The notes under the pieces are model-generated. The model made no database searches. It was not told the DNA's origin and saw nothing but the letters and a program-made list of their open reading frames with translations. The translations under genes and the position numbers were made by a program. This document shows, piece by piece, positions 8,374 to 17,168 of a DNA stretch of 64,000 nucleotides. The number at the start of each line of letters is the position of its first letter. The stretch's first letter is position 1. Source of the stretch: Edaphobacillus lindanitolerans (GTDB taxonomy: Bacteria > Bacillota > Bacilli > Bacillales_A > Planococcaceae); assembly GCF_900156305.1 (NCBI RefSeq), contig NZ_FTPL01000002.1, positions 434,001 to 498,000 of the forward strand, read 5' to 3'.

Positions 8374-8637
8374 TCAGCAGCACCGGAAACCGGCAAGCGG
8401 TGATTTTTCCATTCCCATCCTGAGATGCCAATCATGGAACTTCTCCAGCATGTATGGATAAAGCTCCAATGTGTAGTAGTAGGCAGGATTCGGAATCCCG
8501 ACCATTTCCGAATACAGAAGCAGGAGGAACAGATCGTCTTCATCCCTCAGTTCAGCGGCGATTTCACGTCGGTGCGGAAGACTGATCACTTCCTCATAAT
8601 ACCGGATCATCGTTTTGAGCTTCTCTAAGATGTCCAC
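8374..8637 (-). CDS. Small cory-CC-star family protein
   Basis: Protein of 87 residues whose last residues are Arg-Cys-Cys-stop, the hallmark of the family that NCBI calls cory-CC-star. It is rich in aromatic residues (NPAYYYTLELYPYMLEKFHDWH) with two predicted amphipathic helices and no clear membrane segment. The function is unknown. The terminal cysteine pair could bind metal or form a disulfide. A GTG start at 8637 follows GGAGG at seven bases. It is the first gene of a minus-strand operon with the ArsA-type ATPase and the YogA-like oxidoreductase, which suggests that the ATPase acts on or with this protein. Confidence 0.7.
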   Translation of the reverse strand: MDILEKLKTMIRYYEEVISLPHRREIAAELRDEDDLFLLLLYSEMVGIPNPAYYYTLELYPYMLEKFHDWHLRMGMEKSPLAGFRCC

Positions 8638-8683
8638 CGGGCATCCTCCATTCTTTCATCCGATTATTTCCTGTGCAATAAAT

Positions 8684-8712
8684 CGGGGGCCCTTCCGAAG
8701 AATGGCCCCCTT
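8684..8712 (-). terminator. Hairpin after cstA
   Basis: On the minus strand GGGGGCC pairs with GGCCCCC across about twelve bases, followed by GATTTATT. The T tract is weak. Confidence 0.5.
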
Positions 8713-8715
8713 CCA

Positions 8716-10452
8716 TTAATCTTTGACAGGCAGTTTGGGCTGGATGCCCTTCGTCAGCACGCTGAATGCCGTCAGGATGATCCACACCGCGAATACGAAG
8801 ATGATCGCTCCGAACACGAAGAGGAGCATATTGGATTCGGTGCCCCACCAGGACCACTGGAAGAAGACTTGCTGGAACATCGCGATCAGCGTCATGAACA
8901 GCAGGAAGATCATCGGCACGATGGCGACCATATAGTTCCGTCCGAGCCGTTTCAGCCAGACGGCGATGAGCATGAGGCTGATGCCCGCAAGAAGCTGGTT
9001 CGCAGTTCCGAACAGCGGCCAGAGGAGGTACCCCCCGGAGCCGAATCCGTTCGGCCCTTTCGGGATGAGGACAAGTGCGGCGCTCGACAGGACTGCGACC
9101 GAAGTGGCGACATGCGCCTTGGCCAGGACCGGCATTTTGTATTCCATGCCGAGTTCGGCAATGATGTAGCGCATCAGCCGGACCGACGAATCAAGCGTGG
9201 TGGCGGCAAAGCTGATGATGATGATCGAGACGATGGTGGTGGCAATGCCCGCCGGAAGGCCGATTCCGCCGGCCAGAAGCGATGCCCCTTCGACAAAGTT
9301 GCCGAGCCCTCCGGCATTCGCTGCGCCGAACGAGCTGTACGCCGTCTTGAATGCGGCAGCGCTCGGGAAAAGCGTGACGACGGCGAGGATCGAGATCAGC
9401 GCGAGGACACCTTCACCGACCGCTCCGAGATAGCCGACGAAACGGGCGTCCGTCTCCTTGTCGAGCTGCTTGGCTGACGTCCCGGAAGAGACGAGTCCGT
9501 GGAATCCGGAGATGGCCCCGCAGGCGACCGTGATGAACAGCAGCGGGAACCAGGAAACGTCGGTCGTCGCATTTGTGGCCGGTGCCGTGATCGTCGGGTT
9601 CGTGAAGATTAGGCCGAGATACAATATCCCGAGACCGACAACAAGCTGATGGGAGTTGATAAAATCGCGCGGCTGGAGAAGTTTCCAGACCGGCAGGGTG
9701 GATGCAATATACACATACACCATGAGAACGACGATCCAGATGAGGAAGGCCGTCGACACGGAGCCGAGTCCGAACAGGCCTGCTCCTTCCTCGCCGCCCA
9801 TCATGCCGACGAGGTCGACCTGAAGCCAGCTGAATTGGCTCGCAAGGATGGCGGCGCCGTACATGACGGCCAGCGCGATAAGGGACGGGACAAGCATCTT
9901 TTTCTGACGCTTATACACCGCGTAGCCAATCCAGACGGCAAGCGGGATCTGGATGAAGATCGGCAGCACGCTCGCCGGATACTTGATGAACAGATTGGAT
10001 ATGACCCAGGCAAAGACCGCATTGACCATCAGGACGAGAATCAGGATGATAAACAGGAACAAAATTTTCGCGCGCTGGCCGATAAGCCGGTCTGCAATCG
10101 TTCCGACCGACTGGCCTTTGTTCCGGACAGAAAGGGCAAGCGTCCCGAAGTCGTGCACCCCCGCAGCGAAAACCGTGCCGAGAATGACCCAGAGAAAGGC
10201 AGGAAGCCATCCCCAGTAGACGGCAATGGCAGGTCCGAGTATGGGCGCCGCACCCGCGACAGAAGTGAAATGGTGTCCCCAGAGGACGAATTTATTGGTC
10301 GGCACAAAGTCGACCCCGTCCTTGTATTTATGGGAGGGCGTCACATAATTCGGATCCAGCCTGAAAATCCGTTCGGCTACGAACTTGGAATAATAACGGT
10401 AACCAAGTGCAAAAACGACCATACCGATCACGGCAACCAAGATTGCATTCAT
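8716..10452 (-). CDS. cstA: Carbon starvation / pyruvate-peptide transporter CstA
   Basis: Polytopic inner-membrane protein of 578 residues with about 15 hydrophobic segments. Family members import peptides or pyruvate during carbon limitation. The N-terminal CstA domain carries the conserved stretches NKFVLWGHHFTSVAGAAPILGPA (residues about 53-75) and HDFGTLALSVRNKGQSVG, and the later GLVSSGTSAKQL region. It is shorter than E. coli CstA (about 700) but typical of Firmicutes forms. The start at 10452 follows TAGGGGGTT. It is monocistronic between a cory-CC-star operon and exoA. A hairpin lies after the stop. Substrate choice cannot be decided from sequence. Confidence 0.92.
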   Translation of the reverse strand: MNAILVAVIGMVVFALGYRYYSKFVAERIFRLDPNYVTPSHKYKDGVDFVPTNKFVLWGHHFTSVAGAAPILGPAIAVYWGWLPAFLWVILGTVFAAGVHDFGTLALSVRNKGQSVGTIADRLIGQRAKILFLFIILILVLMVNAVFAWVISNLFIKYPASVLPIFIQIPLAVWIGYAVYKRQKKMLVPSLIALAVMYGAAILASQFSWLQVDLVGMMGGEEGAGLFGLGSVSTAFLIWIVVLMVYVYIASTLPVWKLLQPRDFINSHQLVVGLGILYLGLIFTNPTITAPATNATTDVSWFPLLFITVACGAISGFHGLVSSGTSAKQLDKETDARFVGYLGAVGEGVLALISILAVVTLFPSAAAFKTAYSSFGAANAGGLGNFVEGASLLAGGIGLPAGIATTIVSIIIISFAATTLDSSVRLMRYIIAELGMEYKMPVLAKAHVATSVAVLSSAALVLIPKGPNGFGSGGYLLWPLFGTANQLLAGISLMLIAVWLKRLGRNYMVAIVPMIFLLFMTLIAMFQQVFFQWSWWGTESNMLLFVFGAIIFVFAVWIILTAFSVLTKGIQPKLPVKD

Positions 10453-10687
10453 CTCAACAACCCCCTAGTCATTTTGGCTTTGCGCCTTTCCTCCCTGTCC
10501 TCCCCCCTGCCGGCATGTCCGGTTCTTCTCCATCCCTGTTATGTATATGTTTCTCTTGTTGACTTATTGAAATTTCTATTAATTCAATGTTATCAAAGAA
10601 CGGTAGTTATTGGGCTGGTTCTTTAGTCCTGTTTTTGAACACTTAAACATCAATGGGCAGTTTCGCACAGACAAAGATTCCGGGATA
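10453..10687. other. Gene-free upstream region of cstA
   Basis: Within the 308-base gap between cstA and exoA, this part holds the AT-rich cstA promoter region. I could not assign a convincing -35/-10 pair, operator or small ORF. Confidence 0.4.
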
Positions 10688-10730
10688 ATAAAAAGAGTCA
10701 TCCCCGGAATATGTGGGAATGACTCTTTTT
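10688..10730. terminator. Terminator downstream of exoA
   Basis: AAAAAGAGTCAT and ATGACTCTTTTT form a 12-bp stem with a GC-rich internal part. On the minus strand it ends exoA with a T run; the symmetry would allow both directions. Confidence 0.85.
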
Positions 10731-10760
10731 GGACTGGTCAAGCAGCCGGCTTGCCACGGA

Positions 10761-11516
10761 TTACAGATCCGCCTCAAGGAGGACCGGACAATGGTCGCTG
10801 CCCATCACATCACAGTGAATATCCGCACCGGTCAGCACTGGGGCAAGACGCTCGGAGACGAGGAAGTAATCGATCCGCCACCCGATGTTGCGTTCCCTGA
10901 CTTTATTCATGTAGGACCACCAGGAATAGACATCGGTCCGGTCGGGGTAGAAGTGACGGAACGAATCAATGAATCCGGAGCCCAGAAGGTCGGTCATCTT
11001 CTGGCGTTCCTCATCAGTGAAGCCGGAATTGCCTACATTCGACCTGGCATTCTTCAGGTCGATCTCCCGGTGGGCGACGTTCATGTCCCCGCATACGATG
11101 ACCGGCTTTATCCGGTCGAGTGCGGTCAGGTGATCGGAGAATTTTTCTTCCCATCCCAGCCGGAACGGCAGCCTGGCCAGGTCCCGCTGGGAGTTCGGCG
11201 TATACACATTCACCAGGAAAAAGCCCGGGAACTGCAGCGTCAGGACACGGCCTTCATCCTGCGAATCCTCTTCCCCCAGACCATATCTGACGGAAAGCGG
11301 CTTCCTCTTCGTGAAGACCGCAGTGCCCGAATAGCCTTTCTTCAAGGCGTAGTTCCAGTACTGATGGTAGCCGTCCAGCTCCAGGTCAATCTGGCCTTCC
11401 TGGAGCTTGGTCTCCTGTACGCAGAAAATATCCGCATCCACTTCGGCGAAGTAGTCCAGGAATCCCTTTTTCACACAGGCACGGAGCCCATTCACATTCC
11501 ATGACACAAAGCGCAT
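10761..11516 (-). CDS. exoA: Exodeoxyribonuclease III (AP endonuclease)
   Basis: Mg-dependent AP endonuclease and 3'-5' exonuclease of base excision repair, 251 residues, the usual length. Endonuclease/exonuclease/phosphatase fold motifs are present: SWNVNGLRA at residues 5-13, the metal glutamate in CVQETKLQ near 35, the catalytic tyrosine in VNVYTPNSQ near 107, GDMNVAH near 147, WRIDYFLVS near 217 and the terminal SDHCP motif with the general-base histidine. The start ATG follows a GGAGT-type site in the spacer after the yebC-like terminator. It is flanked by terminators, so it is probably transcribed alone. Confidence 0.95.
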   Translation of the reverse strand: MRFVSWNVNGLRACVKKGFLDYFAEVDADIFCVQETKLQEGQIDLELDGYHQYWNYALKKGYSGTAVFTKRKPLSVRYGLGEEDSQDEGRVLTLQFPGFFLVNVYTPNSQRDLARLPFRLGWEEKFSDHLTALDRIKPVIVCGDMNVAHREIDLKNARSNVGNSGFTDEERQKMTDLLGSGFIDSFRHFYPDRTDVYSWWSYMNKVRERNIGWRIDYFLVSERLAPVLTGADIHCDVMGSDHCPVLLEADL

Positions 11517-11532
11517 CTTGCCCCACTCCTTC

Positions 11533-11570
11533 CAAAAAGACCGGGCCCGCCGTCTTGCTGCGGGCCCGGT
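11533..11570 (-). terminator. Terminator of the yebC-like gene
   Basis: On the minus strand CCGGGCCCGC pairs with GCGGGCCCGG across an eight- to nine-base loop, followed by TCTTTTT. Confidence 0.85.
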
Positions 11571-11578
11571 TCGTATCC

Positions 11579-12295
11579 TTATCCGAGATCGACGTTGTGG
11601 TAGACCTGCTGCACGTCCTCGAGATCGTCAATGGCATCGATCATTTTTTCAAATTGTGCCTGTTCGTCTTCCGAAAGGGAAACTTCGTTCTGTGGAAGCA
11701 TCGTCAGTTCCGCGACCTGGAATTCGGAGATCCCGTTTTTGCCGAAGGCCTCCTGGACCGCATGGAAAGCGTCAGGTTCCGCATAAACGATGACCGTCCC
11801 GTCTTCTTCAAAGACGTCGCGGACTTCCACATCTTCATCCATGAGGAGCTCGAGCACTTCTTCCTCCGACTTCCCTTCGATCCCGAAGACTGCCGTTGAA
11901 TCGAACATGTAGGAAACCGAGCCGCTCACGCCCATGTTGCCGCCGTTCTTGCCGAACGCCGCCCGCACTTCGGAGACGGTCCGGTTGACGTTGTTCGTCA
12001 GGGCATCGACGATGACCATCGATCCGGAAGGGCCGAATCCTTCATAGCGCATCTCGTCGAACGTCTCGTCCGATCCGCCCTTCGCCTTGTCGATCGCCCG
12101 GTCAATGATGTGCTTCGGCACGCTGTACGTCTTCGCCCGCTCCAGCACCATCTTCAACGCCTGGTTCGCTTCCGGATCCGGCTCGCCGCCCCGTGCGGCC
12201 ATATAGATCTCCCGGCCGAACTTGGCATTGACCCGGCTTGTGCTCTGGTCTTTCGCTGCTTTCTTGTCCTTGATATTGTTCCATTTACGACCCAT
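11579..12295 (-). CDS. YebC/PmpR (TACO1) family protein
   Basis: Protein of 238 residues of the widespread YebC family. Members have been linked to transcriptional control and more recently to translation of stalling proline-rich messages. The N-terminus shows the family pattern ([15 protein letters not shown], then [12 protein letters not shown]). The middle holds [19 protein letters not shown] and the glycine-rich [14 protein letters not shown]. The start at 12295 is chosen because family members begin with M-G/A-(R)KW; a GTG seven codons upstream is possible. It most resembles the shorter Firmicutes YeeI-type members. The gene has its own terminator and precedes exoA on the same strand. 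Confidence 0.88.
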   Translation of the reverse strand: MGRKWNNIKDKKAAKDQSTSRVNAKFGREIYMAARGGEPDPEANQALKMVLERAKTYSVPKHIIDRAIDKAKGGSDETFDEMRYEGFGPSGSMVIVDALTNNVNRTVSEVRAAFGKNGGNMGVSGSVSYMFDSTAVFGIEGKSEEEVLELLMDEDVEVRDVFEEDGTVIVYAEPDAFHAVQEAFGKNGISEFQVAELTMLPQNEVSLSEDEQAQFEKMIDAIDDLEDVQQVYHNVDLG

Positions 12296-12448
12296 TTTCG
12301 GTTCACTCGCTTTCACGGTTTGGGCTTACTCAACGATTTATTATACCATTTTCTTTCAACAAAATAAAAGACAAGACGTCCAGAAAGATGAAAGAACGGC
12401 TCTGTGATATGATGGGAGGAAAAGTCATCTAGAAAGGCCGGGATCCAA

Positions 12449-13489
12449 ATGGAAAAAATTCGACTGACCACATTGACAAAAAAAGGAGGCTGCGGCTGCA
12501 AAATCGGGCCTGCAGATCTCGCCGGGGTCCTTCGGGAACTGCCCGCTGCGGTACCCGATGCGAACCTCCTCGTCGGTCTCGATACGAGCGATGATGCCGG
12601 GGTCTACCAGCTGACGGATGATCTCGCACTTGTGCAGACGACCGATTTCTTCACGCCGATCGTGGACGATCCTTACGACTTCGGCCAGATTGCCGCCACA
12701 AATGCCATCAGTGACATTTATGCGATGGGCGGGAAACCGATCACCGCACTCAATATCGTCGCCTTCCCGATCGCCAATCTCGACAAGAAAATCCTTGCCG
12801 ACATTCTCCGCGGTGCCGCGGATAAAATGGCCGAAGCCGGCGTTACACTTGTCGGCGGGCATTCCATCGATGACCAGGAGCCGAAATTTGGTCTTGCGGT
12901 CACAGGGACCATCCATCCTTCGAAAATCCGGACCAATGCCGGTGCCCGCCCGGGAGACAAGCTGATCCTGACGAAGCCGATCGGAGTCGGGATCTATACG
13001 ACTTCCCTCAAGCGGGACCTCCTGTCCGAAGAAGATATCAGGGAAGTCACCCGCGTGATGACGACACTGAACAAGACCGCAGCCGAAACGATGGACAGCT
13101 TTGAGGTTCATTCGACGACGGACGTCACCGGCTTCGGCCTCCTGGGCCACGCCACGGAAATGGCAGAGGGAAGCGGTGCCGGCCTCATCATCTATTCGGA
13201 TCAGGTGCCAGTCCTCCCCCGTACCCGCGAGCTTGCCGAACAGGGCGCCGTTCCGGGAGGCACTAAGAACAACCATGCCCACGTGGCTGACCGCGTGGAC
13301 TATCCCGGCTCGATGGACGAGCTCGGCCAGTGGATCCTATGTGACGCCGTCACTTCGGGCGGGCTGCTCGCTTCCGTCGCCGGCGATGATGCCGAATCGC
13401 TCCTCCGGTCACTCCGGGATAATGGTGTGGATGCCCGGATCATCGGAGAAGTGACCGATGATCATGCCGGCCGGATCGTGGTCAAATGA
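12449..13489 (+). CDS. selD: Selenide, water dikinase SelD
   Basis: Makes selenophosphate from selenide and ATP, the selenium donor for tRNA 2-selenouridine and for selenocysteine. The 346 residues match the family. The active-site loop is GGCGCK (residues 13-18), with cysteine at position 15 in place of the selenocysteine found in some orthologues and the essential lysine at 18. The AIRS-like ATP-binding core includes DDAGVYQL, TTDFFTPIVDDPYDFG and GGHSIDDQEPKFG. ATG 12449 follows AAAGG at about eleven bases. It lies 34 bases before mnmH, which uses its product. No selA, selB or selC is visible in the window. Confidence 0.95.
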   Translation: MEKIRLTTLTKKGGCGCKIGPADLAGVLRELPAAVPDANLLVGLDTSDDAGVYQLTDDLALVQTTDFFTPIVDDPYDFGQIAATNAISDIYAMGGKPITALNIVAFPIANLDKKILADILRGAADKMAEAGVTLVGGHSIDDQEPKFGLAVTGTIHPSKIRTNAGARPGDKLILTKPIGVGIYTTSLKRDLLSEEDIREVTRVMTTLNKTAAETMDSFEVHSTTDVTGFGLLGHATEMAEGSGAGLIIYSDQVPVLPRTRELAEQGAVPGGTKNNHAHVADRVDYPGSMDELGQWILCDAVTSGGLLASVAGDDAESLLRSLRDNGVDARIIGEVTDDHAGRIVVK

Positions 13490-13523
13490 TTGAATGCAAA
13501 ACAGAAAGAGATGAAACCGTCCG

Positions 13524-14612
13524 ATGAAACGAGAATTGACACTCGATGAATTGTTTCAGTTGAGAGAAGCAGGCAATCATGCATTGGTCGACGTCCGTTC
13601 ACCGAAGGAATACGGTGAAGGCTCGATGCCCGGTGCGATCAACATCCCGATCTTCGATGACGAGGAGCGGGCAATTGTCGGTACGATCTACAAGCAGCAG
13701 GGGCAGGATGCTGCGAAAAAACGCGGGCTTGAGATCTTCTCCGCCAAACTCCCCGCCTTCATCGACGAGTTCCGGAAGATCGGGACACCGTTCACCGTGT
13801 ACTGCTGGCGCGGAGGCATGCGGAGCAAGACGGCTGCAACCGTCACGGACCTGATGGGCCTCCGCTCAAGCCGCCTGACGGGCGGCATCCGGACCTACCG
13901 GCAATGGATCGTCTCGGAACTCGAAAAGGAAACGTTCAACCCGCCGCTTATCGTGCTGAACGGCTACACGGGCTGCGGCAAGACCGCCATTCTCCAGCGC
14001 CTGTCCGGCGCCGGATTCCCGGTCATCGACCTTGAAGGCCTGGCCGGCCACCGCGGCTCGATATTCGGCGGGATCGGCCTTCAGCCGAGCAATCAGAAGA
14101 AATTCGATGCGCTCCTCGTCGGTCAGATGAAACGGCATGCCGATGCACCATACGTCGTCATCGAGGGCGAAAGCCGCCGGATCGGCAAAGCCGTGCTTCC
14201 GGACTTCTTCGACCGGAAAAAGAGAAACGGGACTCATCTGTTCCTCCGGCTTCCGGCCGAAGTAAGAGTGGAGAACATTCTGGATGATTACGACCCAGAC
14301 CAGGATCCCGGCCGTTTTCTCGAGGCGTTTGAGCGGATCGAAAAACGGATCCATACACCGATCGCCCGTGAAATCCGTGAACATCTGGAGAACCGGGAAT
14401 TTGCACCTGCCGTCCGGCTGCTGCTGGAGTATTACTATGATCCCCGCTACGAACATTCCGCCGGCCTGAGTGAAGACGACGACCGGCAGATCTTCATCGA
14501 TGCGGCCGATATGGAAGATGCCTACCGGAAAGTCCGGCAGACGATCCAGCGACTCAGCCGGCACACCGATGAAATCGAAGCCGCTGCTTCGGACCTTGAA
14601 GCCCAATCATGA
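13524..14612 (+). CDS. mnmH: tRNA 2-selenouridine synthase (SelU)
   Basis: Converts 2-thiouridine at the wobble position of tRNAs for Lys, Glu and Gln to 2-selenouridine through a geranylated intermediate. It has 362 residues. The N-terminal rhodanese domain carries the catalytic cysteine at about 94 in VYCWRGGMRSK. A P-loop NTPase domain follows with GYTGCGKT near residues 147-154 and the downstream EGESRRIG motif. It is the second gene of the selD operon, and the pair defines selenium use restricted to tRNA in this organism unless selAB occur elsewhere. A strong terminator closes the operon. Confidence 0.94.
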   Translation: MKRELTLDELFQLREAGNHALVDVRSPKEYGEGSMPGAINIPIFDDEERAIVGTIYKQQGQDAAKKRGLEIFSAKLPAFIDEFRKIGTPFTVYCWRGGMRSKTAATVTDLMGLRSSRLTGGIRTYRQWIVSELEKETFNPPLIVLNGYTGCGKTAILQRLSGAGFPVIDLEGLAGHRGSIFGGIGLQPSNQKKFDALLVGQMKRHADAPYVVIEGESRRIGKAVLPDFFDRKKRNGTHLFLRLPAEVRVENILDDYDPDQDPGRFLEAFERIEKRIHTPIAREIREHLENREFAPAVRLLLEYYYDPRYEHSAGLSEDDDRQIFIDAADMEDAYRKVRQTIQRLSRHTDEIEAAASDLEAQS

Positions 14613-14626
14613 AAGAAGCCTATTAA

Positions 14627-14681
14627 ACAGGGTGATCCGGATACACCGTTTACGGTGCCGGATCACCCTGTTGTTATTTTT
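14627..14681 (+). terminator. Terminator of selD-mnmH
   Basis: ACAGGGTGATCCGG and CCGGATCACCCTGT form a 14-bp stem enclosing a smaller CACCG/CGGTG hairpin, followed by TGTTATTTTT. Confidence 0.92.
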
Positions 14682-14843
14682 GCGGCCATTCGCCCTCCAT
14701 CTGATCCGGCCGATTTCGATGATGCCCGCCAGCCGCCACCGGCTCCCGGGAAGCAAGAATTTCCCCCGGTTCATCCGTTTTGCAAACCGGAAGGGATTAT
14801 GCTAAATTAGAATTATTATAATCTAAGAATGGAGCGAATGACA

Positions 14844-15572
14844 TTGGACCCCTATACGCCTGCCATCCACTTCAGATCCGTCTCCTATGAATCAGGCGGG
14901 AAGCAGATACTCAAAAATATCACCGGCTCTTATCCGGCGGGCAAGATCACGACACTTGTCGGGCCTTCCGGCGCCGGCAAGACGACGGTCCTTAAAATGT
15001 GCAACGGACTTCTCTCCCCTACTTCCGGGGAGATCACTGTCGACGGCCGGCCGATCCGTGAGATTGAACCGACAACGCTGAGACGACATGTCGGGATCGC
15101 CCTGCAGGATGCGCCGGTCATTAAAGGGACGGTCTGGGACAACCTGGCGTTGCCCGCCCGTCTGCAGAAGAAAGAGCTTTCCAGGAAGGATGCCGAGGGC
15201 TGGCTCGAGGATGTCGGGCTCGGAAAAGAGTATCTGAATGCAAAAGCGACCGAGTTGTCGGGCGGACAGCGACAGAAGGTGTCCATCGCCCGCACACTCG
15301 TCAATCAATCTGAAATACTCTTGCTGGATGAAATCACTTCTGCACTCGACCGGACGTCCCGCAGGGAAATTGAGGAACTGATCGTCCGCATTAACCGGAA
15401 GTACGGGACGACCATCCTCTGGATCACCCACAATCTGGAGCAGGCGATTTCAATCGGCGACTATGCATGGGTCCTCATGGACGGGGAACTCATCGAAACC
15501 GGGGAAAGCAGCCTGCTCGTACATCCGGCCGATCCCCGTGTCGCACAATTTGTAAAGGGGGGATCCGAATGA
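14844..15572 (+). CDS. ABC transporter ATP-binding protein, FetA-like
   Basis: ATPase of a two-gene exporter related to E. coli FetAB, implicated in iron homeostasis. It has Walker A GPSGAGKTT near residue 38, a Q-loop GIALQD, signature LSGGQRQK and Walker B LLLDEITSALD, followed by the switch histidine in WITHN. The TTG at 14844 is preferred: GGAG lies nine bases upstream, and a TATAAT at 14817-14822 would start transcription near 14829, leaving a short leader. ATG codons at 14829 and 14838 are alternatives. The stop overlaps the permease start by four bases. Confidence 0.85.
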   Translation: MDPYTPAIHFRSVSYESGGKQILKNITGSYPAGKITTLVGPSGAGKTTVLKMCNGLLSPTSGEITVDGRPIREIEPTTLRRHVGIALQDAPVIKGTVWDNLALPARLQKKELSRKDAEGWLEDVGLGKEYLNAKATELSGGQRQKVSIARTLVNQSEILLLDEITSALDRTSRREIEELIVRINRKYGTTILWITHNLEQAISIGDYAWVLMDGELIETGESSLLVHPADPRVAQFVKGGSE

Positions 15573-16330
15573 CGCCGCTCTCCCTCGCGCTCACGCTGAT
15601 ATTCGTCATCATTCCGCTTCTGCTTTCAAAAACACTCCGGCTCGGCCTTGAGAAAGACACGCTGATTGCCACGGTCCGTTCAATTATCCAGTTGTTCGCG
15701 GTCGGCTATATCCTGAAATTCGTCTTCGAATCCGACAGCTGGATCTATATCCTGCTCATGGTGGCGCTCATGATCTTCGCGGCCGTCCAGAATGCACGCA
15801 AAAAAGGAAAGTCGATCCCCGGCATCACGTGGAAGATCACCGTCACCATCATTGCCGTCGAAGTCCTGACACAGGGAATCCTTCTCGGATTTTCCATTGT
15901 TCCTCCGGAAGCCCAGTACATCATTCCGATCAGCGGAATGATCGTCGGCAATTCGATGGTCCTGTCGATCCTGTTCCTCAACCGGTTCACCGCCGAAATG
16001 GAGGCGCACCGTGACCGGGTGGAGCTGATCCTCTCCCTGGGAGGGACACCGAAGCAGGCGATCCACGCCCAATTGACCGATGCCATCAAGGCCAGCATGA
16101 TCCCGACAATCGAGAGCCAGAAAACGATGGGCCTCGTCCAGCTGCCCGGCATGATGAGCGGGCAGATCATCGCAGGTGCGGATCCCGTGCAGGCCGTGCA
16201 ATTCCAGTTGCTCATCCTGTTCCTTCTGCTGACGACTGCCGCGGTCTCTAGCATCCTGCTCGGATTCCTCTCTTATCCGTCACTGTTCAACGAGCGGATG
16301 CAACTGCTCCGTGAACAGACGATCGACTGA
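15569..16330 (+). CDS. UPF0014 family ABC transporter permease, FetB-like
   Basis: Membrane partner of the preceding ATPase, 253 residues with about seven transmembrane segments. The family signature regions are present: QLFAVGYILKFVF, PISGMIVGNSMV and the cytoplasmic loop LGGTPKQAIHAQLTDAIKASMIPTIESQKTMGLVQLPGMMSGQIIAG, which probably contacts the ATPase. E. coli FetB exports iron and lowers peroxide sensitivity; the plant homologue is ALS3/STAR2. The substrate here is unproved. The start is the ATG inside ATGA at 15569, preceded by AAGGGGGG. A terminator follows at 16374-16412. Confidence 0.87.
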   Translation: MTPLSLALTLIFVIIPLLLSKTLRLGLEKDTLIATVRSIIQLFAVGYILKFVFESDSWIYILLMVALMIFAAVQNARKKGKSIPGITWKITVTIIAVEVLTQGILLGFSIVPPEAQYIIPISGMIVGNSMVLSILFLNRFTAEMEAHRDRVELILSLGGTPKQAIHAQLTDAIKASMIPTIESQKTMGLVQLPGMMSGQIIAGADPVQAVQFQLLILFLLLTTAAVSSILLGFLSYPSLFNERMQLLREQTID

Positions 16331-16373
16331 TCCTTCTCTGCACTGCTTCAAGAAGCTGCTGAAAAAGTACAAC

Positions 16374-16412
16374 AAGAGCCAACACTGCTGTTTCAAGGGT
16401 GTCGGCTCTTTT
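16374..16412 (+). terminator. Terminator of the FetAB-like operon
   Basis: AAGAGCC and GGCTCTTTT pair, with an inner ACAC/GGTGT extension and a T run. Confidence 0.75.
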
Positions 16413-16429
16413 ATGTAGCTGGAATGTAC

Positions 16430-16540
16430 AGCTTCTTTCCGCTGCGGTGGCTTGCTATCCGCGGGCGGTCCGCGAGTCTCCTCGGCCCTCTGTACCCTCT
16501 TTTCCCTCAGATGTCTGGTCCCCTCCGCTCCAATCACTGA
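16430..16540. repeat. GC-rich intergenic element, degenerate Bacillaceae-type repeat
   Basis: The stretch reads TTTCCGCTGCGGTGGC, TATCCGCGGGCGGTCCGCGA and GTCTCCTCGG in order, with nested CCGCGG/CGGACCGCC palindromes. From memory it resembles a GC-rich repeat dispersed between genes in many Bacillaceae. No open reading frame with coding character is present. The remaining part up to 16704 shows nothing but the Usp ribosome site. Confidence 0.45.
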
Positions 16541-16704
16541 TAATCAATTTTCACAAATCCTGCACCGGGAATCCTTCCCGCCAAAAAGAGGGATTCACCC
16601 GCCGCCAATCGAAACCGTGTAGAGAGGGACCTGTCCCAGAACATGACGCGGAGAATGATCCGGACAGTCAGAACTTTTCCGGAAACACGATAGGAGGCGC
16701 CGAT

Positions 16705-17121
16705 ATGTATAAACGCATTTTGTTGGCAGTGGATGGATCGGAAAATTCCTTGCGTGCGGTCAGAGACGCTTTTGAATTGGCCCGAATCTCGGAAGGCGCT
16801 GTCGAACTCGTCTATGTCATCGATTATCCCAAAATGGTGAACGCCATGTCCCATATCGACCGGATTGAGCAACTCGACCAGCAGCACCGGCAGCGGCTGC
16901 TGCCCGTTGAGAGCCTGCTTGAGTCAGAGGGCATTCTGTATGAATGGACCATTTTGCGGGGAGAGCCGGGCCCGACGATTGTCAATTATGCAAACGCCAA
17001 TGCCTTCGACCTCGTCGTCGTCGGCAGCCGGGGCCGGAATCCGCTGCAGGAGTTCGTCATCGGAAGCGTCAGCCACAAAGTGTTGAAGCGTGCCCGGTGC
17101 CCGGTGCTCATCGTGAAATGA
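16705..17121 (+). CDS. Universal stress protein (UspA family)
   Basis: Cytoplasmic single-domain Usp of 138 residues. The N-terminal strand KRILLAVDGSENS and the C-terminal ATP-binding motif GSRGRNPLQEFVIGSVSHKVLKRARCPVLIV (G-2x-G-9x-G-S/T pattern, about residues 108-137) are clear, so it belongs to the ATP-binding subclass. It has a perfect AGGAGG ribosome site seven bases before the ATG at 16705. It stands alone between a gene-free stretch and its own terminator. No sigma-B-like promoter was found directly upstream. Confidence 0.93.
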   Translation: MYKRILLAVDGSENSLRAVRDAFELARISEGAVELVYVIDYPKMVNAMSHIDRIEQLDQQHRQRLLPVESLLESEGILYEWTILRGEPGPTIVNYANANAFDLVVVGSRGRNPLQEFVIGSVSHKVLKRARCPVLIVK

Positions 17122-17154
17122 AAAGACGGAAGCCGCATGGGCTTCCGTCTTTTG
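17121..17154 (+). terminator. Terminator of the usp gene
   Basis: AAGACGGAAGCC pairs with GGCTTCCGTCTT around a short loop, ending in TTTT. Confidence 0.88.
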
Positions 17155-17168
17155 GGTCAGATCAAGAA

